From Rhipicephalus microplus (Eukaryota; Arthropoda; Arachnida; Ixodida; Ixodidae), in contig NC_134702.1 of the NCBI RefSeq assembly GCF_043290135.1, forward strand, positions 84,293,817 to 84,357,816: 64,000 nucleotides of DNA, read 5' to 3'. The notes under the pieces were generated by a model that was given only the letters and a program-made list of their open reading frames with translations, ran no database searches and was not told the origin of the DNA. The translations under genes were made by a program, and so were the position numbers. This document shows positions 24,210 to 39,300 of this stretch, piece after piece (position 1 is the first letter of the stretch; each line of letters opens with the position of its first letter).

Positions 24210-27200
24210 CTGCGAAGGGTGAGAATGAACAGGCCCGTCGTCAGAGGAGGCTGAGTGTAGACTAAGAGCCGAATAGCGAGCAATACTTCTACTCTTTTTA
24301 AGTACGAGCATTCGCGAGAACATGTCCCATTTGCACTTTATTTTTTTATCATACGTTGTACCACACATTTCTTTACCACATCACTTTGTTTGCTACTTTA
24401 GGAATGTCTTTCGTATTGTCTTTAGAAATGGGGCTTTATAAACTTCGGACATATCTGTCCTACTAATTACAAATCTATAGTCCACTATCTCTCCCGCTGC
24501 AGCGAGTTAGGCACTTTGTCAGGAGGTAAAAGCACTCCTTTCGCCCGACCTTGCAGGCTATATACAATAAACAATTGTATCGAGCCAGGCTAACCATGTT
24601 TCATTATTCCCAAATAAAACAACAAAAAGTATGCAACATCGGGAGTCCGAAATGGGCTGATGTGTCATATAAGGATACATACTATTGTAACCAGCACGAA
24701 AATGAGACAGTGATTATAATGTCGAACTTATAATGTCTATAGCACTACCATACTGTGATGGTGCCTTACACATCCGATGCACCAGAAAGAACAGCCAAAC
24801 ACAATATTGAAGTTATTGGACGCAGTCTGAAGAAATAAATACATAAACAGGGGGGGGGGTTGACGCTATATTATTTCGACAAGCAAACTTGTTTTTGCCA
24901 AGGCCACGACGAATATGAGTCTATCGCTGGGTGAATTCTTCATATTTCTTCCGTGTGAGCTGCATCAAAGAAAAATGAATGCATACCAACTGAAGTTCTC
25001 CATTTTTATCCACGATACCATTACGATGAATGCATGCAACCGAAGTTTTCATTCTTATGCGGAATACAAACCTAAATGCCGAAGCGTCCACTACTGCAAT
25101 AACATCTGTTCAAGGACTCATTGACCGGTTCAAACCTCCGTTGCTCTCCCGAACTTCTGTATCTTTTATGCGTGTAGTCAATGTGTCTGGCACTAATGGC
25201 ACGCCTCTTCTTTTTCCACGTTCTTGCATTGGAGTGTTTATACAAGCAAAAAAAAAAAAAACACTATTAGGTGTTACCTTAACCTCTTCAGGGACAGTGT
25301 TGCTTTGAATCGCAAAGAGAATGAATGCGCATTCAATCAAATGAAAACAGAAAAAAGACAGAGTAAATAGAAAGAGCACAGCGCCACAACCATTTACTTC
25401 ACAGTTATGCACCAACGCACGCTGATCAAGTTCTCAGATACTCCTAATCGCCTCAATATATTGACTGTCTTCCGTTTCTGGTCAGCAACGTTAACCGTCT
25501 ACACTGACAGTTTGAACGAGAGTACCGAGCACCAATCGTCCGACTAATCGAACGCGTCTGGATAACGTCTGTGCATATTGACGCTACTTCACCTCTACAA
25601 GAGAAAGGGAAAAGCATAGTGACAAGAAACTTTTCTAGTGTTCTTTCAGATGAAAGGTATCGCCCTCAAGAGACTATGGAAAAGGAACTGCTAAGTGGGA
25701 TTGCACACTGATAACGTATTCACCGTATGTTTCAAAGAGCTAGTTTTGGTTCCAACTGTGCCCTGCCATCTCAACACGGTATGTGCTTCTAGACACGGCT
25801 TCACACAGATATCGGGACGTTTCCACGACCGCCTCGCACCGTGGCTTTGTTCGTGACGCACGAGCAGCCATTCAAAATTTTCGGTGACACGCAAGCAGTC
25901 ATTTCGGAAGCTTAGGTACCTGACATCACCATCACTGGCCAGACTGCTGCGAGAAGTCCTTTGAATTAGCACTGTAGCCAGAACAAGCTAGTGTCGATGC
26001 CTCTAGGTGTGTCATGGTAAAATTGACCCAAATATCCTAATACGATGTCTTGTAAGCCTTTGTGGAGCATCAAACTTTGTCAGAGTCTTGCTCTGTGAAC
26101 AGATTTGTGTTGCAGAGCAAACTCACCTTTGAAAAATTGTGTCACTAGCAGTGACACAATTTGGTGGCACAAAATGACGCAAAGTGGTACTGAATGAGTA
26201 CCACTTTAGTAATACAAACAAGCTGGATTGTTACTTCCTGAAATTATTTCGTGTGCAAATCTACGAAAAAAAATGAACGTGGCCTGCATTGATTGCCAAC
26301 AAATGTGTCAACTCGTGAACAGACGACCATAACGCCGGGATCCGAGCATTCTGCTTAGCTGCCATCTTGTTTAGTGCAAAATGGCCCGCATAGTTTTTGT
26401 CTCCGACGCTGACTTTACGAAGCTCTGCATTCTGGTGGCTGCGTAAGAATAGAAATGGGAGTTAAGATGGCCGTCGCTCGCTTAGCTGTCAATTCACTCG
26501 CCTACAGCAAGTATACTGGAACATTATACGAGCCCCCTTTTAGCCGCAGTAGTGCCACCCTATAGTTCTCACATTTTCCGGGCGCGCTGCAGACGAGCAT
26601 GCCGTCTTCGGGCACCAGGTGGCAGTTAACACGCTGCATGGCAACCAGCTCCTGCATGTCGCCGCTGCCGTCACCGTTCACGGCGCCGATCGAGTCTGGT
26701 ACGAAGAAGACGCCGAATCCGATGTCGTAGTTCTCGGTCTGGAACTCCCAGCGCAGGATGGAACCGGCTTCAGTCACCTCGACCGTCAGCGGCACGGCCG
26801 ACTTCTTCTCGACCACGCACATCTTCAGGTTCTGGTCTGACGAGAGGCGCCTCGAAGGGGCCGTGTAGCACGAGCACGGCACTGGGCCGCCCGCTCCCAC
26901 CTGTGAAACGGTGCGCCAATCAAGAAAAAGAACACTGACTCTTCAGCTGCGGCTCCCACTGCCGCCCAACAAGTCTCAACCCATCGCAGCTTCGTTCCTG
27001 CCTTCAGTTATGTAAGAGTAGACAATTTTAGAATAGGAATACTAGCGTTAGCGTATGTTGCGTATTATACGCTGTTTTCGTAGTTCAGGCTATAGGTACG
27101 CAAGCGGTTTTCGTGTGAGGCATCAAATGCTAATGTTTATAAAGCTTTGTGTGTCCTTGTTTAAATCTACCAATCGTTTTACTGTGAACTTAATTATATG

Positions 27201-30200
27201 ATGGTCACTTAGGCTGATACTTTTAGCGTCAGCCTACGTCACCAGCACTGTTCCGTTAGCCACTGTCACGTCATAGCTTTCAGAAGAAAGCAGCGAGGAA
27301 ACACTCCATCATAAAGAACGTCGTTGTCGTGACTGGATTGGATTGGATTGGATAAACTTTTATTTGGTCCTCCAAAACACAGATCACTGTGTTGCGGGCA
27401 GCTCCCACGTGGGAACTGAGTGGATAGAACAGCGTTTAAACGCCGCAGAAGTGCGACGTTATGCATATACAGGCTTAAGCACGCTGATGAAGCCGTGCTG
27501 ATTAGATTAGTGGTTGCACACTTTATGATTCATTGTTTCGAGCTTCCCACTACAGATACTTTGTTTGCGCTAAACAACATGGTTAGCAACTTAACAACTC
27601 AGCTGCCTAGTTTAACTTATTCAAATTTGGCTACATGCTGGGTGCCTACATGCTTATGAGCGAATATGAGTGGCGTCCTATGAACAATGCACGAACCGTT
27701 TTTTGTCAGCGACAGGTCATTCTTACTTCTGTATGTTGTGTGATATACACCGAGCAAAAAAACTATAAAAATGGAACTCTGCAAAATTTTAATACTTTGT
27801 AATATTACAATAACCAGAAACCAATTTTAGGTATAATGTGGAATATCGCAATAGAACGCGAAGCACTATATCAAAAAACATACACATTATACATAATTGC
27901 CTGAGAGACTGCAAGACTGCTGGACAGATGTTGACAGATTTCACGAGACAGTGCTTCATTTAAAACGAAACACTTCTCTTACAGCACACATTTAACACAC
28001 TTATAAACACACAGAATCATGCAATAAGGACAAGCTTTGATCACAATAGCAACAATCACAATCGCTACCAACAATAACGGAATATGGCGTTCAAGGTACA
28101 AAGTGGAAACACAGTCTTGCATCGCAAAATTCAATGCGGACTTTCCGGCAGTGGTCTATTGCATCTGAAGTACACGAAAGTTGGCACAATCTAGCCCACC
28201 GTAAACACATTTCCTATTCCGCAGAAAACTTCTGGAGTCTCCTCGAACATTAATCTTACGGCGCTTACGAATGATGCTATACGAATCCGAGCACTCGCAC
28301 CGCCACAGCTGACCCTGAACGAACGACGACCTATAAAAGGCTCCTTGGCTGCCTTAAGCAAAGACGACCAGCTGGTTGCTCTGTTCGTCTTTCTTACAGG
28401 CGCTACATCCTCCTCGGCACTTATTGCTTCGTAAAACACGTGGACAACATCCGCACCAAGCGTTGCGCATATACAGTGTGTTCCACATAACGTGAGCCAA
28501 GAATTTGGAGGCGAATTGAACCAAACGCATACTGTTAGGGGCCCTTTGATCACCGATCCGTAATAAGTGTACAAGCCTTACACACGCATGTATACACGTA
28601 TACAACGACAACGTATCGCTCAAGTCCACAGCCAACACAATTTGGAGAACTTAAGAGCTTTATTACTTTCCCGCGTAAGGATCTGTTCAGGTCGCTTTCC
28701 TCTTCTATCGCCATACATTGAATATGTATTAAGCTCGTAAAGTTATGCTGACATTTTTTTATCAGCCAGTCACTGCACTACATTCTCGCCTGTAATCCTG
28801 ATCCACTGGTTTCGAGGTGGCGAATTGCGATGAAGCTTGCTATTCTTTATAGTTCAGTATTTAACCCTTCGCATCTTTCATATAACGCCTTTCCTTTCTC
28901 ATTCTCTCTCAGAATGGTTGGCGGCCAATGTTCTCTTCAGGAAACGCCCGCTTCCCTTTTTACTTTTCACGTAGCTGACTAAGCCGCAACGGCAGCTGAT
29001 TTCTCTGGTCACACTGGAAAGTTTATTGTCTCTAAGGCCGAGTGTACACTTGTACCCCCGAATGTCACTGTGGTGCACTGCCACTGATACACGAGAAAGG
29101 GAAGTGTATTTTGAAAATGATAATAATGGCGATGGTTAACTAAGCAGCACAGCAGATATTTGTTATTTCTAGCAACATGTCTTACGTAATAGTGCGTTAC
29201 GGCTATAAGTAGTCGTTAAAATCAACTTTCGGTGCACGCTCGGCGTTTGCACTGCCTGTACTGGACATTCTCCTGAGGGCTGTAAGTTGCCTGACAACGA
29301 GAATAGTGAAATTTTCGTAGTGGTAGTACGTTTTAACGCATAACAATATTCCTAATAATGACGATAGCCTCAGAATACTATGACCTCAGCTTCGGATAAC
29401 AATTTAATTATCCTAGAGCCACTGCTACTGGAGCTAGACACTCCGCTTCAGCGATGTTAGTTAAGCGAACGCATTCGCCGACAAGTGAACCTTGCAGCAA
29501 GTGTCATTAACTGTTTCGGGGTGGCAGTGGGAGAGCCACACTGGCGGGGAATCGCAGTCCCTTGAATTGGACCAAAGATGGCCCATGCGATAGGTGTATA
29601 ACAGTCACAAGATGACGGAGGAACGGCCCGAAAGCTTCGAAGCCATGAGTTGTCATGTTCGTGCCTCGAGCTGCCACATTATGAGCTGGAAAATCGCGCG
29701 TGTAGGACTCTCAGTGACACTTACGATATGCGTACACCTCGGATCTCCATCGGGTCCCGTCATGGTTCCGCCCCAGTGCACGGGCAGCTCTTCGGGGGCG
29801 ATGTCTTGTAGAAGGGCATCTTTCCACTTGTCTGCGTTGGAAAAGCGGTACGGATGCAATGAAATTATCATTATGAAGAAACGAAGCAATCTCACTCACA
29901 TCTTCGAAGAATAAGCAGAATCAGTATAGAACATTTAAAAGATCGACAGCAGGAACTTAAAAAAAACCAAACAAAAAAAAAGGTATCCGACATCAAATGC
30001 AGCCACGAATCCTTTTAGTCTGAAAGAGTACTTGAATCAGAGTAAAATTCTACGCAAATAGAGACCAGATTTTTCTGTAACAAGCAAAGTTTCTGCATCG
30101 CATTGAAATAATAAGTTGAATTGGATTCGTAAGTGGTGATTGGAACCATGCGTTGTAGTTTACTTGTAGCATTCCAAATTACGTCGAAGCTACACGGACA

Positions 30201-33200
30201 GAAGAAGAACGCAGAACGTACCCGTGCAAATTGTGTATTGCTGCTGCATTCAACACAGGAACAGCGGGGTAGTGAGCGAACGAAATTTCTGTATCGTGTA
30301 GTGAGTGCTATACAATTACCAAACGTGAGCGTTAGATCTAGGGAACTTATAACTTATGTGAAGCGCGTGATGCACGATCGTATGTACTTTTACATTGGGA
30401 GAAAGGCTGCTGTGATCCTGAGCTTTTAAATGCCAAGGTTTTATCGCACTACACGGTCGAAGCGGTCCGTGAAGACAAGCGACACTTGCAGAACGAGGTC
30501 ATCTGTCTTGCTGCACTACACTGACAGTGATTACCTTGCTAATTTATTGTGGCGTCTTGTTTAATCATTATGACCAGCACATTTAATGGGTATCTGTACA
30601 TGCGGTTTGAATGAAACCTCTGCGTTGATAGTTCTGCGTTTTTCCGCTGTGCCTTCATTTTTTCACCCTTGTATACGCAGCCCTGCCCTGTAGGCTTCAA
30701 GTCAAGTAGACGATCAATATGGCTCGCGCACTGTTCCCTAGAAGCGTAATGCCACCGATTTTATTTTGTACAGTTTTTAAGATGTTACACAGACTTCATT
30801 TTTTCTGTGCGCGTCTTTATATTTTTTTCTGACATGGTCTCTTGAAGTACACCCGCTGCCTGAATCGTGTTATACAATTACAGCCGTTACTGTACTACCT
30901 CTTTGTGGCACCTTACAGCACTGTGAAAGCTTTAGGGCTTGGAACGAAAAGCGGATGATATTTGTTTCTCAAGGTGTAACCAACCGTCAGCCATGTAGGC
31001 TCTCTCAGGTTAGCTACGGTATGCCCAGAAACCGGTTATCGAGCTACAGCATCCATAATAACCTTCAATCAAAGAAGGTTAGTGAAATGCTGCCTGAGGC
31101 ACTCGAGGCAGCCTTTTTTTTTTTGCAATAAAGCGTCCTTCCAAGCATCGATTGCGAACAATACAAGCAACACAAAAGAAGACTAGTTGAGCTGCACTTA
31201 AGCTGGTCGGATAGTGCTTTCGCAAGATCGTTTCAGTCATTGGCTTGTAGCGTCTTTGTCGTTGATTGCAAGAGATTAATTAGCATGTTAACTACGCAAT
31301 ACGTATAGTAAGCCTTCAGTGTTGCAATACAAGGAAGCTCTTGTTTCTGTGACCACCAACAGGAGTTCTTTTTTCCTCGTTCGGCGCTTTCCCGTCGAGG
31401 CGAACCTAAACGTCACAGGGGCAACTGAATGTTTCACAACCAGTGTGCTCAAAAGCTAAGGCCATGAGAAACTTTGGTTCAAAGTATGCAGTGAGTACAG
31501 GAACGTATACTGAACAAAGAGGCACTATAGTACGTGCCACCAGTAGCCTTGATTATGACTTTGGTAATAAATTTCAAGACAGTGTTTGAAGCAGTACGAT
31601 AAGAAAAGGGGAGAAATGAACTGAAGGGATTGTTTGAAATGCGAAGCATTTCTTTGCATATTGCAAGCATTTGTGTCGTCTATGTGCGTATATAATATCT
31701 ATCTATCCATATATCTCTCTATCCACTTATGTTTGAGTGCTCTTGTGGTCTCCCCTCAACTTGGCGTGAACCAAACTTAGTATGGGAGGTAGTAAGATGG
31801 TTTGACGAATATGATGGGCTGGTTAAGACACAAATAATGCAACAATCCTCCACGTACGTCGCCAAACACTTCCCGCCAGACAGTGGCACATACCCGCGGG
31901 CGGGTATGCGCCACTGGTATGTAATTATGTGCCACAGGTGATTTACAATTAGTATCAACCCAGGAACAACGAGAATGAACATGGGCAATTGTAACATGTG
32001 GGAAAAACTTGACACCCGCAATGTTGATCCGACGAATGCGAAGAATAAATCTCAGGGTTGCAGCAGGAATCGAACCCATTCTGTGTGGTAAGGAAGCATT
32101 TTACCACAGAGCTATTCCAGGTGTAGGGGCTACTTCTGAAATAGACCCTAATTTTCGTGAAACTTCAATAGTGGTAGCAGTGCTGCCAACCCAATTTTAT
32201 AAACATTACATATGTACTCCTTTTATGCAGCCGTCACGTCGGGTTAACGTCAATTGTGGTTCGTAGCCATGCACTGAAAATGATTTATGTAGCAGTGTCC
32301 AGGGCCAGCATCTTCGCGAACATCAGCGCTTCATATCAGCTTCTGGTGTTGCTAATAGGTGTGTTTCAGTTGGCATCGTTGCGCAAGCGCAAGAAACTGG
32401 TTATATAAACATCTGCAACTCTTAAACATACGTCTGCGCGTGCAACATTTATAAACATATTTAGCATCATTTCACAACCTGTCGTTCAATAAAAAAAATA
32501 CAACATGGTCACTTCTTTCCGTGTGCTTCGCATAACGTCGATTCCCAAGGTACGTGAGATCTGCGGAATGTTTGTTCGATAAGTATACCAAGTACTGTAA
32601 ATCGTTAACCACTTCTTCTAAAAACCAACAATGCTGAGAAAAGGATAAGGAGCATTTGTTCTAGCTGTTAATTAGAGTGTTCTAGCTAAAGATAAAATGA
32701 AACGTAATGGACAGAAAATATGACGCCATATTCACGAAGCGAATGATGATGAAGGAGCTTGGTCCAGTGGTCAAATCTGGTCAACCGTGAATCCTCCCTA
32801 CATCCCCTTGACCATCATACAAAGACGTGCCCTTTCAAGAAACTCTATACCCCGTCAGGCATAGTTTCATATATATGCACTAGAGGGAATGCTGGTGCTA
32901 GGGTCTATGGGAGCTGCGACGCATGGCGCTTCAGCGAACATGGAAATTATGGGTCTAGGCTTCGTACTTTACGTTCTTTTTGGCTTTGCATGGCTTGAAG
33001 CTCCTTTGTCACGAAACAGCAATCGGCAAATGTTCAGGAGTCGCGCAATTCATCACTTAATTCTCAGTTTGGGCTTACCATTTGAAATCGCGTCACGTAG
33101 TTCAAAAAGTTCGTTAATTCTTTCCTTCCAAGCGAAACCGAAACACAGCAATAGACAAAGCCACAAGCGTTATTCGCCGCCTGCAAGTACGAGGACTATC

Positions 33201-33330
33201 GGTGAATCCATGTCATACCCATAATTTCCATGGTCACTGAACGATCGCAGTGCGAGAGGCCCCTATAGTAAATTTTAGAAAACTCTATGCTATCGTGGCA
33301 GCGAAGGCTTTAGGGTGCTAAACTCAATCA

Positions 33331-33393
<63 letters not shown>

Positions 33394-36300
33394 ACTATTA
33401 TAATTATTGCGAACTATAACATGATACTTTAGTTCACTATACTCTAGAGGGAGCGTGGCTATACGACGGTAGGATGGATGTGCAAGGCTCGAGTGGATAA
33501 GGAGCAAGCTATAGGAACGGATTGCCGGCTCCGTATTTGACAAGTATGCCGATAAAACTGACCATAATCGGTGTCACTTCATTACCACTGCATACAGCGT
33601 GAAATGGTCTCTGTCTACCAAGCACAAAACAGTAAAGCTGCAAGCTTCGCGCTGATTGACTGAAGATTTTGAACTACTCGAACCTCACCGACGTTCACTG
33701 ATTTGGAATTTGTCATTATGAAGAATTGAACTGAACGTGATTCCCGGTTGGTTATCGCTAGAACATCTATTTTTGCCTGAACGCAAAACAGATTCTTGCA
33801 GCTTGAGGCCTCAAATATATTGTCACGTTCTTATGAACGACACATGCGTATAGGTAAATATTCTTGGAGTGTCTGTATGATATGTTTGTTTTCATAAAGA
33901 GTTTTCATGTGTGATGTCTACCCGTAATTTTTTATTTGCAGTGACAATTATGTACATGCATGTTATGATTTTTTCTGGTTGCTCTGTTGTTTGTATACTC
34001 GCATCGCATGCAAACATGTACACGCATGCCGAATGCGCATGGGAGTAGGATCCTCTGTCAGGCAACACGGCCTTTAGCTCTTACTCCTCTTTCTGTATCA
34101 GAAATAAATAAAATAAACTCACTTCTCACACACGACATCTGTCTACGGACACACTCGTCGTCGAGCTGAACTGGCCACTAGAAACAAGACGTATTTGTGC
34201 ACCGGAAGAAAATACAAGAAAGTAAAGAATACGATGAGGTACCTCATCGTATTCTTTAATTTCTTGTCCTTTTTTCCGGTGCACACATACACGCTATGGT
34301 GTAGCGCTGTCTCATTCCATGCCCGTGGCAATATGCAGTCTCGAATCAGCGACTGCTGCTGGCGAGACGCATACACTGCACACAAGTCAATGCAGTGCAT
34401 GACCAATAGTTCTTGGCCTCTTTCGTAGAAAGTCGTTTTTTTTTTTTTTGGCGTAACATAAGCGACCACGCAATGCGATAAGGGGACTAGGTCAAGACCG
34501 CTGCATGTTAGCTTATCAGTAGCTCTCATCCAAGGGCTATATTGCGAGCCTAAGTATAGAGTGCTGGGCACGCTCCATCTCAAGGATTTTGCTGTGCTCA
34601 GTTGCGCCAGCGTGTCGACAATGACCCGCTTTCGCTGGATGCCTGACGAGGTGCCAACACTATAGTAAACCTTGGCGCGAGATCGCGATAGCCTATACCT
34701 AACTTCCCAGTGATTGCGTCACCGTATCCCGGGTCATCTTAAATGCAATCAAACTACCGACGCCGTAAATGTTCAAAATAAAAATGTACGCGTGCACCAC
34801 GAGCGCTATAAAATATATGAAAAGCGTGAGCAAATTATACGTGGTGTTACTGAAGGTGGCGTGCTTGCAACGGGGTTCTTTTTTGTTTTGTTCAGCATCC
34901 AATTTCGTGCATTGCCTATCAGCTTCAAAGACCGATTTCTTGATTGATTGATATGTTGGGTTTAACGTCCCAAAACCACTATATGATTATGAGAGACGCC
35001 GTAGTGGAGGGCTCCAGAAATTTTGACCACCTGGGGTTCTTTAACGTGCACCCAAATCTGAGCACACGGGCCTACAACATTTCCGCCTCCATCGGAAATG
35101 CAGCCGCCGCAGCCGGGATTCGAACCCGCCAAAGACCGATTTCTACGTAACAAATCCTACACATTCACAGCCATGACGTTAGACATGGTTATTAATGTGT
35201 CTGATCAGAATAGTGAGGGGGACCAACAAAGCTTTAGTCTTTTCAACCACCTCTGGGCGAAGAGAACGCGCACCTGTTCTCAAATAAAAGTTTAATTCTC
35301 TCTTCGCTCTTCGTTGTGAGTGAATTTTATGATACTTGCGTGAGACGATCGCAAAAAATAAGTTTAATAAGCTTTATGTAATATCACTTTCAAGCAGCTG
35401 CGTCAGATAATTTAAAGGGCAACCAGCGGTTTCACTTAATACAGAAGTTTCAGCACTCAGCGGCTTCATATAGTCGCATGAGTACTCCGCATTTCCTGTT
35501 GTGTGCAGTAAAAATGGTTTTATCAAACCAAAGGACAAGATTGCTGAGGAGCGCTGCAAACGAATACCGCAAAGAGTGAAAACACTTTTGGCATGAGCAC
35601 AATTAACTGTGCGTTTACTTTACCTTTGCCGAACACGTGTATCTTCTTCGCCGTCTCTTCGCTGAGGAATGGCTTCACCATGTTGTATATGATGGGATAG
35701 ATTTTGGGAGCTGAAATAGGCATGCGTACAGGAAGCTATTAGAGGAGTTGGAGATTCGGTGTCATATATCAATCGCTCAGACCATGCTCGACGACGATTA
35801 TAACATATGATCGAAACAGTATTTGTAGACCCTCACTGACACCAGTAAAAAATATGAGAGAGAAAGAACGGCCTAGAGAAAAGAAAAAGAAAAAAATTGG
35901 CAAAAGAGCAGCCACTGTCTACAATAAAAAAATTGCCACCCAAATACACTGACCACAATACTTCTTAGAAAAATCACAATCAAGACGCCAATCGCACAGC
36001 ACAGTGAACCCTGGAACGTTCTCGATTTTACCCACTCTTTATTTGTCATTTTTCTTCTTTTTTTTGTCTTAGCTGTTCTTTCCCTCTCATTTTTTACTTA
36101 AAGTACTATAAATGTACTTTAATTTTTTTGAGAGATCAAAGACATAGCCCAAGGGTTAGAGCGTGAGCCATTTTTCGTAATCAAGTCATCTGGCATTTTG
36201 CACTAATTGAAAAAAAAAGACGTGTAATTTGTAAGATTGTAAGAAATACGTTATTTTTGTAACGCCTTCAAACAGGAATAGCTATACGCAGGCTTTCACG

Positions 36301-39300
36301 TGTTTGTTTATCATATTTTAATGCTGATATAACGACCCTTTAATGCATTATTATCTTAATGAAATGTTGATTGCAAAAAAAAAAAGCGGAAACAAGCAGG
36401 TTGTTATCACGAAGTACACTTCGTCTGCAGAAACCAGCTGTCACATCGCAGAATAGAGAGGAAAGCCGTGAATAAAAATAGAATATGGCTGCGAAGTGAC
36501 AAGAGTGCTCCATTTAACCACCCGTGCAGCTCAAAGCACGAAAATTTCTTTGCCGCATTTACTCCGCGCTAAAATTTACTTATACGTAGCATATATCCAT
36601 CAGAACGTATGTAAGTGGTCACAAAACAACTCGAAATTTCTCACCATTTATGACGTAGGCCTTCCTTAGCATTTCGGGGTAGTGGTCTTCATACATTGTG
36701 ACCAGATTGATGATCATATCGAGAGCTGAAATAGAAATGTTGCGCACGTTTCAATAAGGAGATCCCTCTGACGGTCGCTTGCACTTGTTCAAAGTGGTAA
36801 ATTAATCAGAGGTAACCTTGATCGCGGAAACTTAATTCTGAATGAAAGTGGGCTGGAGAAAGTGCACGCTGCAGCAGTGCAGGTATATCATAAAATGTTA
36901 ACAAGCTGCTCCTGTCTACTTTCGCAAAGAATAGCGAAGATTTTTCTATCCCTACTGATATAATCTGCAGAAACACGAGGGCTAACACAAGCAGAGCAAC
37001 ATGTTAAAAACTGCCCCCGCCCTCCTCGATGGTACATTGGTTAGGGTGCTCGGCTGCTGACCCGAAGGTGAAGGGTTCGATCCCAGTCGAGGCAGTCGCA
37101 GTTCGATGGAGTCGAAGTAGTAGAGGCCCGTCAGTGCTCGTTAATGTCAGTGCTTGTTAAAGAACACTCCATGGTCGAAATTTTCACAGGCCTCCACTAC
37201 GCTCACAAACATATATGGTTTTCAAGCATATCGTGGTCTCCCACAAACATATCATGGTTTCCGAACGTAAGACGTCATATAATCCTGTTATTATTAAAAA
37301 CTGGTCACTGAATGATGAAAGAAAAGTGCAAGACGTAAAATTCAGGGAATGTCAGATGATAGTGTGCATCAGCGAGCAAAGGGGCGTAACAAATGTTCTG
37401 CTTCGCATTAAGAGGGGGAAAAGGGAAGTAGTTGGGTAATGCAACGCGAGGACGTATAACCGGATATTTATTCGAGCTGTGATTCTCGGCCATGAATGTT
37501 CTGAAGCAGGGTACAGGTGATGAGAGAAGCCTTGCACTGACAAAAAAAAAGGGGGGGGGGTCACAAATTAACGCAAGATGCAGCGTGAAATAGGTGCCCT
37601 TTATATATCCCTGGCAAATAATTGTAAGCCGTCAAATTCGGTCTTGACAGCTCGTCAATAAGCTGTGCGGTCTGCAGTCGAATTCAAACTGTTTCTAACT
37701 ATGTTAACGCATCAAATATCAAGGTCTAGAAAAAGGATGCCCGCGTGCGCATGTCGCAGAAAGCTGCAACAAAACAAAACCTTTGTAGCATTCTCGTGAA
37801 TAAGGGGCAACATAAGTGTTTTTTGCCGCAGTGCAGGTCTGTTATGCGACGAAGCATACCCATTTGAGAAGCACTGAACGAAGTGACTCCCATTTGAGAA
37901 GCACTGAACAAGAGCGACACAACTGTTGCCAATGAAAGGGACGAGCTGTATGCAACAGTAGAGAATGAAGTAACGTGACAAAAAAGTTAGAATGTTCACA
38001 GTCGTAAGATTAAAGCAGGCCAAGAAAAGTGAGATATATTGAGATTAGAGGGACAAGTCTTCGTTTTGTATGGGGTGTATTCCTCTTGAGAGTAATAGGG
38101 GCTTCTTTTATGGGAACAATATTTGCACAATTGTATATTTTATGATGGTTAAAAGAAGTACTCTCACTGGTTCGAGGCAAAGAAACTTGCATTCGTCAGG
38201 ACCTTTTGTTAGTCAAATTGATCAAGCTTCACTGGTACTTCTTGTTCTACCAGTGCTCATCGTTTCATGCTGCCATCTGCTTCTGCAACTGGTGTCTGCT
38301 TTAGATACTCATTATATATACTGTCTATAGACAAACACGATGTTAGGTAAAAAAATAGAGAAACGTTTTTGTTTGTTTGTTTGTTTGTTTCTTTCTTTCT
38401 TTCTCTCTTTCTTTCCTTGGCAATGCAGCTTTTTTTTGTCACAGTAACAGAATTTCTGCATCTTACGTCTCAAATATTGACAAAAAATTATTCTACTTAT
38501 TGCCTGCGCGTTTCATGTTATTTATAATCCAGAGTCAGAATATATTCAAACCACCGAGATTCGTTTTCCGACGCAGCTAAACGAATGGGTGTTACTTTGA
38601 TGCAACTCACCTGGTTTCCACGCAATCTGTTTTAGGTTGAAGTTTTCAAGGTCGAATATGAAGCTGTGCATCTCTATCACCCGGCCGAGCTGCAATGACA
38701 AAAAGAAACGTAGGTGTGAGAAAAAAGGACATCCACGTAATCGAAACTATGTACTCAAACTTTACAAAAACGCATAAATGCAGTGAGAGGGAGAGAGAGA
38801 GAGAGAGAGATAAATAGAGAGGAAAGGCAGGGAGGTTAACCAAGCTTGGCTCGGTTGGCTACCCTACACTTGGGGTGGGAGAAAGGGAGAATAATAAAAA
38901 GGAAAGAGATAGAGAAGAAGAGGAGTAAGAAATAGAAGGATGAATAGTCAGCTCGAGACTACGCAGCATGGTGTCACACAGAGAAAATGCGAAGGAAACA
39001 GGCCTTATTTCCGGAAAAGGACACAAACTACTTTATCTTGCTTGTGCGATTGATTTTACATACTGCACGAAGCACAGAGTACTGATAAATCAATTGCCAT
39101 TTTGAAAGCAAGTCAGGCTCAACATCCAAATGCAGGTAAAAGTAAAGCGAGCTTTATACAATTACATCCGCACTTTACTCCATCTCGTAGATAACTGTTA
39201 AACAATAGGCAATGCCTACTAACACAGCCCCGGGGGTTTTCAACATGTCAAAAGTTAATGATATTGACACACCTCGATGGGCGCATGAAGAGGAAGAGGT

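Larger units (their letters stand above)
29832..35623 (-). other. Gene A intron filled with repeats
   Basis: This 5.8-kb intron contains repeat B copy 2 (31636-32570), MITE C copy 1 (32860-33289), an (ATT)n tract, the 34191-34290 palindrome and a 5'-truncated SINE (34926-35144). The first 1.8 kb (29832-31635) shows nothing recognisable. Confidence 0.6.
36726..38610 (-). other. Gene A intron
   Basis: It contains SINE copy 3 (37028-37290), a 30-bp tandem duplication (37859-37910) and a (GTTT)n(CTTT)n tract (38366-38417). The rest is AT-rich without recognisable features. Confidence 0.6.

Noticed and set aside
26502..26572. Continuation of the GOLD exon frame to a stop at 26502
   Set aside because: It runs through a GTGAGA donor, loses similarity to the GOLD domain at that point, and the true continuation is found in phase at 24121-24209.
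28320..28560. TATAAAAGG box followed by a TGTTAGGGGCC sequence, considered as an old LTR
   Set aside because: Neither LTR boundary nor a second copy was found; kept only as a note in the intron entry.
33822..34150. Possible solo LTR (TGTCACGTTC start, AAATAAATAAAATAAAC near end)
   Set aside because: No convincing CA end or target duplication could be placed.
34143..34583. 146-codon minus ORF and 77-codon plus ORF with the same MRYLIVFF motif
   Set aside because: The shared motif results from the palindrome at 34191-34290 being read on both strands.
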